Assembly (NCBI GenBank): GCA_041654915.1
Contig: JBAZCO010000091.1
Span: forward strand, 1-7,001
Origin: JBAZCO01 sp041654915
GTDB taxonomy: Bacteria > Bacillota > Clostridia > Christensenellales > DTU072
Direction: 5' to 3'
DNA length: 7,001 bases
Part shown: positions 6,991-7,001 of the stretch, in pieces
Position numbering within the stretch: the stretch's first letter is position 1
Layout: each line of letters begins with the position of its first letter
Notes under the pieces: generated by a model
Database searches by the model: none
Seen by the model: only the letters and a program-made list of their open reading frames with translations
Told to the model about the DNA's origin: nothing
Position numbers and translations under genes: made by a program

Positions 6991-7001
6991 CTAACCGTTT
7001 T
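6952..7001. repeat. Perfect 12-base inverted repeat ending on the last window base
   Basis: AAAACGGTTAGC at 6952-6963 and GCTAACCGTTTT at 6990-7001 are exact reverse complements separated by 26 bases. The left arm is ordinary hisA coding sequence (residues TANRF on the minus strand). The right arm is where the hisA frame stops making sense: its TAG is simply the complement of CTA. The spacer holds CACGGG twice with a seven-base period (6971-6976 and 6978-6983). The arms may extend beyond 7001. There is no T tract and the left arm is coding, so a terminator is unlikely. Confidence 0.85.

Noticed and set aside
6991..6993. TAG read as a sense codon (recoding)
   Set aside because: The ABC fusion ends in TAG just ahead of a strong terminator, so TAG acts as a normal stop here, and the inverted repeat gives a simpler explanation.

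Overview
The window looks like a chromosomal stretch of a low-to-moderate GC, Gram-positive, Firmicutes/Clostridia-like bacterium. This rests on strong purine-rich ribosome binding sites, a MacB-type ABC ATPase-permease fusion of the kind common in clostridial genomes, a Gfo/Idh/MocA dehydrogenase with a Cys motif typical of Firmicutes members, and a compact hisA-hisF-hisI-hisE block. The taxon is inferred from gene style only; no rRNA or other marker gene is present. There is no tRNA, CRISPR array, insertion sequence or phage gene, and no gene-free stretch longer than 150 bases.

Left part, plus strand. The window opens inside an alanine racemase gene (alr, 2-904), which lacks roughly its first 83 codons, including the PLP-binding lysine. 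After a 117-base gap with a plausible -10 box and a strong Shine-Dalgarno site comes a complete Gfo/Idh/MocA-family NAD(P)-dependent oxidoreductase (1022-2272). Eighty bases later follows an 805-residue fused ABC ATPase/FtsX-type permease (2353-4770) with a very large, tyrosine- and aspartate-rich extracytoplasmic domain.

Middle. A hairpin with A and T tracts on its two sides (4803-4833) sits between the converging ABC and histidine transcripts and can end both.

Right part, minus strand. The end of a histidine biosynthesis operon reads hisA, hisF, hisI, hisE from right to left. It shows a 4-base ATGA overlap (hisA/hisF), a 2-base gap (hisF/hisI) and a 19-base gap (hisI/hisE). Together the products cover four central steps: HisE and HisI convert phosphoribosyl-ATP to ProFAR, HisA isomerises it to PRFAR, and HisF is the cyclase half of imidazole-glycerol-phosphate synthase. 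HisH and the other enzymes must lie outside the window.

Most notable anomaly. The hisA frame is closed by an in-frame TAG at 6991-6993, before the catalytic N-terminus is reached. That break coincides with one arm of a perfect 12-base inverted repeat (6952-6963 / 6990-7001) that ends exactly on the last base of the window. A fold-back or assembly artefact explains both best; a genuine gene break remains possible. I do not see a clearly new multi-gene system. The least understood gene is the ABC fusion.
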